Shown here in pieces: positions 50,662 to 60,986 of a stretch of DNA of 64,000 nucleotides. A model generated the notes under the pieces. It saw only the letters and a list, made by a program, of their open reading frames with translations. It searched no databases and was not told the DNA's origin. Position 1 is the first letter of the stretch. Every line of letters starts with the position of its first letter. Source of the stretch: Fratercula arctica (Eukaryota > Chordata > Aves > Charadriiformes > Alcidae); the NCBI GenBank assembly GCA_947846985.1, contig CANTUZ010000005.1, forward strand, positions 50,743,389-50,807,388. The letters are read 5' to 3'. Made by a program: the position numbers and the translations under genes.

Positions 50662-52371
50662 TACTCCTGATCAGCTGTTGTGCTAATTAGGAGTACTAGC
50701 AGAAATTTAGTGGAAAGAAAGAGACTGCATTAATTCCCACCACTTCTGCTGATCAGCCTGACACCTTATTATTCCCACAGGTGATACTTATAAAAGAAAA
50801 TACAACAGTGTTCATGTTTCTAAAAGTACTTCAACTGTCAGCACATCTGAAGGCAGCTGCTCCATCTGTTCCTATTAATTCAATTTGTCTTTAACTTATT
50901 ATTGCTCCACTGCTTCTGTAGACATCCTTTTAAATGACAATAATACACAGGAGCATGGATTAGAGAGTAAGTGTTACATTTTACATTGTTATTTAAGAGG
51001 CAAAGATAAAATTCTGCCTCACCCCACCCTGTTTTGTCTTAGTACCACTGTCATCTTTCACAATGCTTTAGACTAAAGCCATGTAAAATATCCTCACTGA
51101 ATCTCAAATGTTATATAAGAAATATACGTGAGATTTGTTGATGTATTTAAAAAACACAGTATGTATTCATGACAGTTCACAGGTACTGAGGGAGCTTATA
51201 CAGATGCCAAATTTTGCTCCTGCTATTTAACTCACAGACCTGACTCTAGAATGCCTAAATGCTACTATTTTCCTATGTGCCATCAGGAAACACAGATGGC
51301 AAAGCACTTGTCTCGTTCTGTTCCTGGTAAGTACAGGTAAGCAGCTTCTCACTGTCTTCATGTTCTTCCTCCAGCTCCCCAGTATGTTTCATAGAGTTCT
51401 CAGTGTCCTATTATTGTCTCATTTTCTGAAGTATCTGCATAATTAAAGCATTGCCTTCCTTTATATAGTGACCTATGATGGGAAAACAATCTTTTTCATG
51501 ATTTTAAGAATAATTTGTTGACCTGTACCCGTGATCTTGATTGAGGTTAAGGAGCAGTGGAACTACTAAACTACCTATGCAACTCGAATGTTCACATTGT
51601 ACCATTGCCTGAAGATGTATATCACAATAGAGATGCAGTCATGCCAAATGCTCTCCGAGTCTTATATTGAGATACTTTTCATAAGAACTTTGTAAGTTAA
51701 AAAGTCTTGTAGCACTGAACAGATCACAGGTAATACCACTTTGGCTGTAGAAGGTAAGTTTCTTCCCTAAGGAAGTATTTGTTTAATATCACAAAACATC
51801 TGCCCAAGGTTCTAATACTGAGAGAACCCTTGAGTAAAAAAGACAAATGATGTAATGAAAGTGGAAAGTCAGTTGTAGGAAGGAAAGAAACAGGTTTCTA
51901 TGATCCAGAAGAAGACACTGAGATGTGAAATTAATTTGCATTTTTGGTTCACTTCTGTAAATGAATTGCAGGATTCTTTTAATGAGGCCTTCCTGAAACT
52001 TGAAGATTTAGCATAGACTTACAAAAGAAAAAAAAAAAAAACCCACAACTCTTTCTCCTACCATAATGGCATCCTATTATTAACCTTCTTTCCTAAGCTG
52101 TCACTTCACTGGATGAAAGTACATATAGGAAAAATGAAGCCTAGCGATGTATTGTGCACAAAGTGATTCCACTGGATTATTCACAGAACTGCTGATTCAA
52201 ATAAGAGAACATTTTACTTTCTCAGGTGTAAAATTCCATGCAAGTTGAAAGGGAGCCTTCAAAATAATAATGGGTGCAATTATATTTGGAATATGTCAGA
52301 TAATTGTGTAATTTTTCAATAATGAATTAATTAGTATAGTAATATTTTTCATATGCACAGTGTAATTGCTT

Positions 52372-52514
52372 TCCTCTGAGGATCTCAGAATGATACAAGC
52401 AGTACTTAATTAGGCCTCTACACACCCATTTGACGTAATCATTGTCTTACTCATAGGAAACTGAGGTACAAAGTGGTGAAGTGATATTCCTGCTAACACG
52501 TAAGGAGTTAGAAG
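52372..52514 (+). mobile_element. ancient MIR-like SINE remnant
   Basis: GAGGATCTCAGAATG, TTAATTAGGCCTC, TTACTCATAGGAAACTGAGG, ACAAAGTGGTGAAGTGA and CTAACACGTAAGGAGTTAG follow the order of the amniote repeat (ggatctcaaagc, attaatcctcac, cagatggggaaactgaggc, acagagaggttaagtgac, cacacagtaagtcag). The AGGAAACTGAGG block is the best-kept part. It is diverged and is assigned by eye. Confidence 0.7.
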
Positions 52515-53904
52515 AAAATGAAACCATGGGGTTTTTGCTTCATGTTAGTACAGAAGACATTTTCATTTGTAATGTTTAGTTAAACATGTGAAAACGTGAG
52601 TACATAAGAATTCAGTCTCCATCATAGAACAGCCAATGCATCTCTTCTAATAAAAAGGAAAAAAGACTATATTGAACCATGTATAAGAAAGATAACTCTT
52701 AGGCTTCAAACAAACTCCTTAAGTTGAACAACCCTAAAAGGAATAATCACAGAACTCAGCTTTATTCTTAGCAGAAGTCACTAAGCACTTTCCCTCATCC
52801 ATAAAATTTATTGATCTAATAATTTCTGATGACCATTTTATTCTTTGCACACAAAGAGACAGCACTTTTTTTCTTGAGAGGAAGAGGCCATTATTTAAGC
52901 GATCTGTTTCTTTCTCCTGTTGGCTTGGCATACATCTGAGTACTGATGACCTTGAAAATAGAGCTTACTAATTTTAATATGATGGAAAATGAAATCAAAA
53001 TTCAGAAGTCTCTATCATAGGACTGATGATCAAGTACATGAGGTGTAAATATCCTTTACTCATAATAGTGTATTTTATGCCAATTATAGGAAGTGCACTG
53101 TATCTGTTTGATATTACTAATAACATCCAATCAATCAATTTTCAATTCCAGTTTCTCATACATCTAGTAAATTTACCTACTCATGCATGAATAAGGTAAT
53201 CATCCAGTGGTAGAAAAAACCTGAAAGCTGGGTCCACAATCACTGTTTTGCAGGTTGACTAATTAAGACACCTTACTTCCTAATTAGCAAGGAGATTCTA
53301 CTTCGCTTGTCCCTGCCTGACACATTATTCCAGCTTGATTTTTGTTAGCTTTCCACTGAGATCAGCAGTTCTCAAAGGACTTTCATTTTCCTACTTCAGA
53401 CTTCTAGTCTGTTATTCTTATTTTACTTGAGTGTGACCTCTGGGACTGCTACGGTAAATATATCTTAAATATAATTGTAAGACTTGATGAAGTAATCCTT
53501 ATCTATACAAAAGAATTTCTATTTTTTTATAATAGATCTTTCCTAGTTGTTGGACTCTATGTCTCTTTATTACAACTGACTACAATGAAAATGCATACAC
53601 TATTCTCAGTTCTTAGCCAAGTAAATGTAGCAGCATAACAAAGATTACAAATACATTCCTTTCATCAAAACACCCATACAAGTGCTAAATTTTAGGTATA
53701 CTGATGTGAATGAATCTGAAAAGGTATGTAGGTTCTCCTACCTGAGAACTCAAATTATGTTCAGTGCTCTGGTATTTATCGTCAGTATTCCAAGACTTAT
53801 TTTTGTTTGAGAAAAGCATAAATGGTAGGAAACCTGGGTACTTCAAAGTATCTTCAAGTATTGCAGGATCTCAAAAAACAGAGGTTATAGTCCTCTGAAT
53901 GAAG
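52515..53904. other. unique AT-rich DNA, no gene seen
   Basis: Short open frames only and no repeat recognised. Confidence 0.6.
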
Positions 53905-54013
53905 CCCCCATAATCCAAGGGGAAATGGTGAGTGATCTGCTACAGCACGTAGACACGCACAAGTCTACAGGGCTGGATGGGATCTACCTGAGGGTACTGA
54001 GGGAACTGGCGAT

Positions 54014-54563
54014 GTGCTCACCGAGCCACTTTCCATCATTTACCAGCAGTCCTGGGTAACCAGGGAGGCCCCAGTTGACTGTAGGTTAGCAAATTTGATG
54101 CCCATCCACAAGAAGGACCAGAAGGAGGATCCAGGGTACTACAGGCCTGTCAGTCTGACCTCGGTGCCTGGGAAGGTTATGGAACAGATCGTGTTGAATG
54201 CCATTACGTGGCACATGCAGGACAACCAGGTGACCAGGCCCAGTCAGCATGCGTTTATGAGAGGCAGGTCCTGCTTGACAAACCTAATCTCCTTCTATAA
54301 GGTGACCCGCTTGGTGGATGAGGGAAAGGCTGTGTATGTTGTCTATATAGACTTTAGTAAAGCTTTTGACACCATTTCTCACCTGGAGAAATGGGTTGAT
54401 GATGGCTTGGATGGGTGTATGCTTCTCTGTGTAAAAAACTGGATGGATGGATGGATGGATGGTCAAAGAGTTGTGGTAAATGAAATTACATCCAGTTGGT
54501 GGTGGGTCACAAGTGGTGCTCCCCAGTATTGGGGCCAGTTCTGTTTAATATTCTTATCAATGA
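54014..54563 (+). pseudogene. CR1 ORF2 reverse-transcriptase N-terminal remnant, broken
   Basis: The open frame keeps RT block 1 (YYRPVSLTSVPGKVMEQI), the next block (SQHAFMRGRSCLTNLISF) and motif A with standard spacing (YIDFSKAFDT). After motif A an in-frame loss of three residues (SIL of the usual HSILLEK) is seen. KNWLDGRAQRV has become KNWMDGWMDGQRV through a GGAT expansion. At 54524-54526 a 7-base deletion between two CAG triplets removes the PQGSVLGP motif B frame, and the remaining residues are read in the wrong frame. A one-base loss just before 54014 also cuts the frame upstream. Motif C is not present. No active enzyme is possible. Confidence 0.92.
54441..54462 (+). repeat. (GGAT)n microsatellite inside CR1
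   Basis: Five and a half GGAT units stand where the CR1 family has CTGGCTGGATGGCCGGGCC-like sequence, so the microsatellite grew from the element's own CTGGATGG. Confidence 0.92.
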
Positions 54564-54605
54564 ATAAAGTGAAAGTTAAAGCCAAACAAATCGGTTTCCT
54601 ATGTC

Positions 54606-54626
54606 TTTTTTTTTTTTTTTTTTTTT
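54606..54626 (+). repeat. poly(T) tract, 21 bases
   Basis: The longest homopolymer in the window, about 40 bases past the broken end of the CR1 fragment at 53905-54565. On the minus strand it would be a poly(A) tail, but no retroposon body is recognisable on that side. Confidence 0.95.
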
Positions 54627-56299
54627 CCCCCTAATCAAAGTAAGCACTGGGACAATAGAATTATGCCTTTAACAGTTTCAGAAGCATTTCATGCCCCTTT
54701 AAAGGCAATGGAATTTGATGTGGATCTAGAAGCCACTTTCCCTACCACTTGTCTTTGTGGAATCACAAAGCACCACGCTGCCTGCCTGCTTTAACTTAAG
54801 ACATGGGATATGAGCTGGATGGATTCAGCTGAACCACGGACTGTGTTGTCTCATCAGAGAAGTTCTCAGAGAAAGGTCTCATGAATACTTGTTCCAGAGA
54901 CAGCAACTGGGAAGGTGAAAGCAGTAAAACTTAGGCAACAGCTGATGTTACATATACCTCATCCAATTCAAGTAAGACATGATATACAAGTTGTGAAGGA
55001 AGTACTTAAAAAAGGAGATAAGTGACAAACAGAAAACCTCGATAATGAATCTTCTACTGAATGTCATTAAAATCAAACTAAGACCCTGCTAAAGGACACC
55101 AAGAATAACAAAAAAGCAATTAATTTAAGCTTTGTTCTCGTTAAAGTCTCATAATTACATTTTCAAGATTAAATGTATTTATGTGGGGGGTCAAACTGTT
55201 TTATTTGAAGCATTATATCACCCAGATTTCTTTCACTGAAACTATTTTAAGGAAGGTCAGACTGGTCATCTTAAATGTTAACAAAAGACAAATACATTTG
55301 CCCAGAAATGAACAAAAAAGGCCAAAATTCAGCTCCTTTCAAAAGCCTTGCAGCCAAAGATACACTTTTTCCACTTGCAGTGCTGTATTTCTTTTGCATC
55401 CATTAAATTTGCAACAAAGATTGGAAGGAAAAAATACAAGTGAGAGGAAAAATATGTTCAGAGTTTAACTTGATGCTAATTTCAAAGCTCATAAAAGTAA
55501 TGCTCCCACTGTCATACTGCATTGAAACCTAAAAAAGAATGCCATTGAACTTCCTTGAACAGATTTTGCTGAATTAAAGATTAGATTCTGTTAACGGGCA
55601 GGAATTACTGAGGGTACATTTCAAACTTGGTTTTAAGCAGGGAAATGGATCAACTTCAGAACAGTCAGTCTTATCTTTCATTCAGTTTTAAGAATTTATA
55701 GCGTTATGTGCTTGAAGTGAAGACACTGGGAAGAGATGCTCTAGTGTTATAAACGTATGCTCCTGAACTTATAATTTCATGATTCAATTCTAAATAAATA
55801 ATAGAAAAAATAAATTTTTATATATATCTTGTGGGTTTTTTATCATATTTTAAAAGATCTGTGTTTTTCTCCACAATTTTATTATCCTATCACTACAACT
55901 GTAAGATGGCAGAAGAAGGAATTTTAAAATAGCAATTACTATAAACAAAACGTATCCTATAAAATATTACTGGTTTCAAGTGCTTAACTACTTTCCAGTG
56001 ATACGAATGAAATAACTCTATGCACCAGAGTGAATGATACAGAAAATCAATAAAGGACAGGAATGTTTAATCGCCACAGGGGGAACATTTCACACAAAAC
56101 AACTCTTCCATCTCTGACCTCTCCAGTTGCGATTCTCAAGGGAACCTTTATAGAATACTCCCAAAAGATGAACCTGGGAAATGAAGCTTTTATAACTCTG
56201 GAAGCTAGAAATCTTGAATTCAATAGAATTAACATCAGTTTTTGTACTCCAATACAAGTCTCTGTCCAATTCATCTCTGTTATACAAACTCTGAAACCA

Positions 56300-56323
56300 C
56301 TTTTCTCTCTTTTTCAGGTGAGT
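56300..56323 (+). promoter_or_regulatory. juxtaposed splice acceptor/donor (recursive-splice-type motif)
   Basis: Sixteen consecutive pyrimidines (56300-56315) are followed by AG (56316-56317) and at once by GTGAGT (56318-56323). This gives a strong polypyrimidine-CAG acceptor joined to a near-consensus donor. Such zero-length junctions mark recursive splice sites in very long vertebrate and fly introns. Alternatively the GTGAGT is an ordinary donor ending a small exon (the upstream frame from 56063 is open), or the motif is chance. No transcript evidence is available. Confidence 0.35.
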
Positions 56324-56595
56324 TAATGATGTATCACTTGTTTCCTTGATAACACTGTCCTCTTTTCCCGTGTTGATCTCCGATACTTCCCCTCTCATTA
56401 TGTAACATAGACAGATTAAGGACGGTAGTGTCAAACCCTGTATGTAGTCTGGATTTTCCTCCTTCTTGTCGAACCTGAGAAAAGGACAATTTCTTCTGGC
56501 AGATTTTACCTGTCATATCTGTAGACCATTGTGGTTGCAAGATCATGACTGTAACAATTGAAAACTAGTATAACCCAAAAAACCTTATTTATTTT

Positions 56596-56637
56596 AATGC
56601 CATTAAATGCCATTTTAATTTAATACCTTAATGCCAT
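56596..56637 (+). repeat. AATGCCAT short repeats
   Basis: AATGCCAT occurs at 56596-56603, 56606-56613 and 56630-56637 in AT-rich context. Two copies are spaced 10 bases apart and the third lies 24 bases further on. Confidence 0.8.
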
Positions 56638-56915
56638 CTTAAGTAATATCTGGAATATAACAATGCAAAAGGAATATTAAAATCACCTAAATGTCACTAT
56701 AAGATCTTCAAGCACATGATAATTTTTATTTTTATTCATCGTGTGTGCTTACATTTTGTGCCATTATACAATGTGGAGTCTGAGGATTAAATATTCCTAT
56801 CATTGATGCCACTGAGAAATTGTTACTTCAAAGTATTTTTTCTGTTTCATAGCAGAGTATGATCAGGAAAAAAGCCTATGCAAAATAATACTTAATACCA
56901 GTAAAATTTTTGTAA

Positions 56916-57130
56916 TATAGAATCCGTAAGTCCTGAAGTCATCTCAAAGATTACCTAGTACACATCCACTCACTCTGCCCCAAGGCACAATGAGCTCTGT
57001 TCATGACACCCTGACAGAAGTTTGTCTAATCTTGTTTTTAAATTCCTTCACATCGGAGGTTCCAGCCCTTTTGCATATCTAATCCACTGCTCTTTTTGTT
57101 TTGCTCATTTAGCAGAAATTAATGCAAATG
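56916..57130 (-). mobile_element. ancient CR1 3' end remnant
   Basis: Read along the plus strand, ATAGAATCC, GTCATCTCAAAGATTACCTAG, CCCTGACAGAAGTTTGTCTAA, TCTTGTTTTTAAA, GGAGGTTCCA, CTAATCCACTGCT and TTTAGCAGAAATT match the order of old CR1 copies (tagaatca, gtcatctagtcc, cctgacagatgtttgtctaacct, cttaaaaacctcc, ggagattcca, ctattccagtgct, gttaggaagttt). It is much more diverged than the five clear CR1 copies and belongs to an older type shared with other reptiles. Confidence 0.7.
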
Positions 57131-59604
57131 TGGGCATTTGTTTTCTTCTATTATATTTCTAAAAGGTATTCTCAAATTTACCAAGTCCATAAATTTGATG
57201 TGTCAATGCAATGCGGTGTTAGAAAGGCCATCCCATTTAAAAACCAAGTCTCAAAGGGATTTTGTGAATAGTGGCAGACATTTCTGAATATTTAGTTTTA
57301 GCCCAGAAAATTTTGTTATTACTTCCAACGTAGTCCCACAAAATGTACGTCACAACAAGAATAAGAGTGAATTGCAACTGAAAAACCGTAGTAAGTAAAT
57401 GCAGGGTAAGTTTCCTGGTTTCATAAGCAATGCTAATATTTCGTATAACTGTAAGCATCTGAGATCCAGTTGTGTCTTGAAGTTTTGGGTTTTTTTATTT
57501 GAGCTGTTAAGTTTTATAAAGTATTTTAAGATTTATCTAGATAGATACATATATTCCTGAGAGATAGCTATTGCTATTCAGTCATATTGTTACATGGCAT
57601 CCATCATCATCCAATGCACAGTGTCAATTGGGAATTCAGGCTCTTTAGGTAGCTGCACATCTCTTTTGACAGAGCTTTGTTAAATGACTGTGCTAATAAT
57701 CTTGTCCAGCAGAGACTGACAATACTTTTTTTTTTTTTCCCTAGCTGCCCATACCTAAATTACATTGTGGGTTGGTTTTTTTTTTTTTAATATTTTTAAG
57801 GCAACTTGATTATTCCTTAATATAGTATAAATAGAAGTTTCACATAATATTTCAGGCTATGTGGAAGGAGAGGGGGAAAGAGAGGATATGACTGGAGAAA
57901 AGGAAGTAATAAAGTAATGAAAATGAAAATAAAAGTATAAATAAGGATAATAAAAAGCTGATTAGTCTCTTCTGTCTGGAGTGAGAGATCATCACCATGA
58001 TATCACTCATGTTTGGATGAAGCCAGCTACAATTTCCAGACAAATAAATCCGTCTTTCACAGATTAAAATAATATTTTAAATTGAATGGCTTTGGCTTAT
58101 TACAAAATCACACAATGCGGAAATACTTAGAGTAGAAAAAACAGACAGATGGCTCAGTAATTCAATCTATAAGCAGCAACAGAGCATACGGTTAGTTGCT
58201 GACATTGACTGAATGTTGTGGAAGGCGACAGAGAGATGACAGTATTAATTAATAGCAAATATATGAAGGTGAAAAAGGATAATGTAAAAGGGGATAAGAT
58301 GGGTTAGGAACCTGTAATTTAAAGAGAGGCTGGAATTTCACATTTGAGATTTATAATTGTACTTAAAATTCCCCACAATTTTGTAACATTTTGATTGAAA
58401 GCTCTGGTGAAAGACATTATGAAAATAGGAACACATCTCCAGTGTTGATCTACATTCTTGACTCCAATTTCAAACTCAGCCTCATTTTAAGACTGCTCTG
58501 ATTTTTTTCACCAGTTGTAATCATTATGCAGTAAAATACATCATATTATTTAGAAAACAGGTCATATGACAAGTCACTTTAATTGTTCTGAAAGAGACAT
58601 TGCTCTGTTCTTCCAAATTACTAGATGATTTTTTTCTCTTACAGCATTTCCAATTGCAGTATATTTTTGGGTAATATATCAGTGTAAATTTTGAACTGGG
58701 GGTTCTCCAAAAACTACACTGTTATATTTTTGGCAAACTGTATGCTGTGTTCCAAGCCAGAAGTCAAAACATCCTTGCTCTTTAAACTCTGACATTATTA
58801 CAGCTATAAAAATGATATTAGATATTTTTCATATATTTTAAACAAGACAATTCAAGTTCACTGACTTTTCTGGTGCTGTATAAATTCATGCTAGCTGTAG
58901 AGCAGGCATAGAATGTTTTTAATGTATTTCACTCTTGTTTCTGTGAACTTACTAAACCTGATTTTGGAAAAATGCTGAGCACTCCTGCAGGTACTGAGTA
59001 CTGCTTTCAGTTGAAATTCTGCATTTTAAGCTCTTCTGATGGAGGAACCAGTGTCAAAAAATCACAGCAAGGGGATGCAAGACAGTACTTCAATATATGA
59101 TTTTTAAAAATCTTTCATAATTCTGCTGGTCTTTTATTCTGCAATAATCCATATATAGACATCAGAAATACATGAGACAATGGTACATCCATGGTATATT
59201 TCCATGACAGAATGGAATCAATGTGCATGTTCATCTGGTTTGTTAATTTCTTTATTTTATTATTCCTAACCAAACTATATTTGGTTATTATTCCCAACCA
59301 ATGTACTTTTCCCAAATGTATTTTGATAATGCAGAAACATAAACCTCCCCTTTAACTGCTTTGGATTTATTAAACCTGAAGGAACAATAATCAAGCTTGA
59401 TACAGCTAGACTGGTGACAAATACTCAAACCAGTAACTTGACACTAAATTGGAAACCTCTGATATTATTAAGTAATCCTGTACGTTACTCTTATGCTGAG
59501 ATATATATCTTAGATTTAGATTTCACAGCTGATGAGATAGCTAAGAATTACTGTTCAGAGAAAGACATCTGGGATAAAAATATTCTTTCATATAAACAAT
59601 AGTC

Positions 59605-59660
59605 TTTTTTTTCAGGTTTCTTTTTTTTGGTTTTTTTTTGTTTGTTTTTGTTTTTTTTTT
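59605..59660 (+). repeat. T-rich low-complexity tract
   Basis: Runs of six to ten T broken by CAGG, GG and G. It includes TTTTTTTTCAGG and so could mimic a splice acceptor. Confidence 0.9.
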
Positions 59661-60381
59661 AATTGAAGTATTACACCGCAAACTTTAGGTTCACTGTTAC
59701 TGGATATGATCATTGCATTCATTTCATAATTTCAGCTTGGTTTTCCTAGTTTTGCTCTGAGTTTATAAAAATAGTTATCCACACAAATGAACTGCTAGAG
59801 ATAGTGTAGTTGTGGAGGAAGACTTCCATAACATCCTTGTCCATTGAACTGAGATATGTGCAGTAATGCTGGTCTCAGTGAACTTTAAAAAGATGAGCCC
59901 TTTACAGTAACTCCTTCAAATAGTCTGCCTGGCAGCCTGGAATGATCTTCAAATTAATTTTCATATTATTCTGAATGTGACTGTGAAAAAAGACAGAGGC
60001 TACTTGAAGCAAAAGCAGCAATGATTATTTTATGACTCTTTGTAATGGATTCTTCACTGAATTAAGTAAGTTAAACTTTAGAGAAATATTTTTTAACCAG
60101 TAGTTCTGTGTGCATGAAGAAGGCTGGTGAAACTTTGTTCGTTTATAATGATGTATTTCAAAAGACCTAGTTTTAAATCACCATTTAAATGCTGCCTTGA
60201 GTCTTTCTATCTCAGTAGAGAGTGACTTTGTCTGTGACTTGAGTCTACAGCTCATGAATAAAGCATACCAGGTATGTGAAGGTTTGTAGGGCTGCAAGTC
60301 AACTGGGAAACTCAATCTTTCTTTGATAAAAACATTTTGCTTTTGCAAAAATGCTGGAATGAGAGCCCTGGAACTGGAGAC

Positions 60382-60408
60382 TTCATTTTATTCATTTCAT
60401 TTTATTCA
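60382..60408 (+). repeat. tandem duplication of TTCATTTTATTCA
   Basis: A 13-base unit at 60382-60394 is repeated with one extra T at 60395-60408. Confidence 0.85.
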
Positions 60409-60949
60409 AAAGGTGGTGTGAGTTTTCCTCCTCTTGTGCTGCCACTCTGCCTCTGTCCTAACCTCAACAAAATATACTCCTGGGAGACAGGGCTATATGG
60501 ATAAAAGTACAAGTTTCATTCTACAGAGATGTTCTGTTGCCAGCAACAAATGAGTTACCTCTTGCCCTTGTTTGGGAAAGACAGATTCTGTGATTAAAAC
60601 ACCAATGGGAGTGGAGTGAATGCAACAAAAATCCTCAGTTTTATATGTTTTCATACATTTGTAAAGATTTAAAACAAACTGAACACCAACACTTTAGACT
60701 CCCTAATAGGTTTGCTAATTCTATAGCACAGTGAAATTTCCAAAGGCTTAAAGAGTAATTCTAGATGAGGTCACAAAGAAAACCTGCCACAAGGAGAAAT
60801 GCTGTCTATACAGTACACAGCGTATAGAGAACTCTGCAGATATATGAAGCATAGATAAAAGTGGAAAGTTTCACTACTGCAAAATAGAATCATAGAATCA
60901 TAGAATCTTCATGTTTGGAAAGGACCTTTGAGATCATCAAGTCCAACCA

Positions 60950-60968
60950 TACACACACACAAAAAAAA
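60950..60968 (+). repeat. (AC)n and A-run inside the CR1 3' UTR
   Basis: About five AC units run into eight A within the element, after the CATCAAGTCCAACCAT word. It is a young expansion of CR1 sequence. Confidence 0.85.
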
Positions 60969-60986
60969 CCCCTACAATCTCTGTCA

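Larger units (their letters stand above)
43801..52371. other. unique AT-rich DNA, no gene seen
   Basis: The longest open frames are 133 codons (minus, 45478-45879) and 112 codons (minus, 49735-50073). Neither resembles a known protein nor has convincing flanking splice sites. Small structures present: a (TTTG)n microsatellite at 46747-46771, overlapping hairpins at 47882-47917, a 22-base-period duplication at 50629-50661, and two tandem splice-donor-like words at 51327-51341. Confidence 0.5.
53905..54565 (+). mobile_element. CR1 LINE fragment, RT N-terminal half, lacking both ends
   Basis: On the plus strand this starts in the segment before the RT domain (GGGAAATGGTGAGTGATCTG onward) and stops abruptly near 54565, just after the FNIF-encoding region and before motif C. 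CR1 copies normally lose the 5' end and keep the 3' end, so a copy without its 3' half was cut after insertion, by deletion or rearrangement. A 21-base T run lies 40 bases further on. A GGAT microsatellite has grown inside the element. Confidence 0.93.
54566..56915. other. unique DNA, no confirmed gene; candidate splice motif inside
   Basis: T21 lies at 54606-54626. Around 56047-56434 open frames of 75-114 codons overlap on both strands, and one plus-strand frame (56063-56326) runs exactly into a strong splice motif at 56300-56323. No protein similarity is recognised. Short AATGCCAT repeats occur at 56596-56637. Confidence 0.5.
57131..60883. other. unique AT-rich DNA, no gene seen
   Basis: Short open frames only (73 codons at most). 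T13 runs lie at 57726-57738 and 57776-57788, a T/G-rich tract at 59605-59660, and a tandem duplication at 60382-60408. Confidence 0.55.

Noticed and set aside
56090..56434. 114-codon minus-strand open frame
   Set aside because: It is antisense to the frame ending at the splice-type motif, with no recognised domain. Kept only as part of the evidence that this stretch is poor in stop codons.
59605..59660. splice acceptor in a T-rich tract (TTTTTTTTCAGG)
   Set aside because: T-rich low-complexity sequence produces such words freely, and no exon-like sequence follows.
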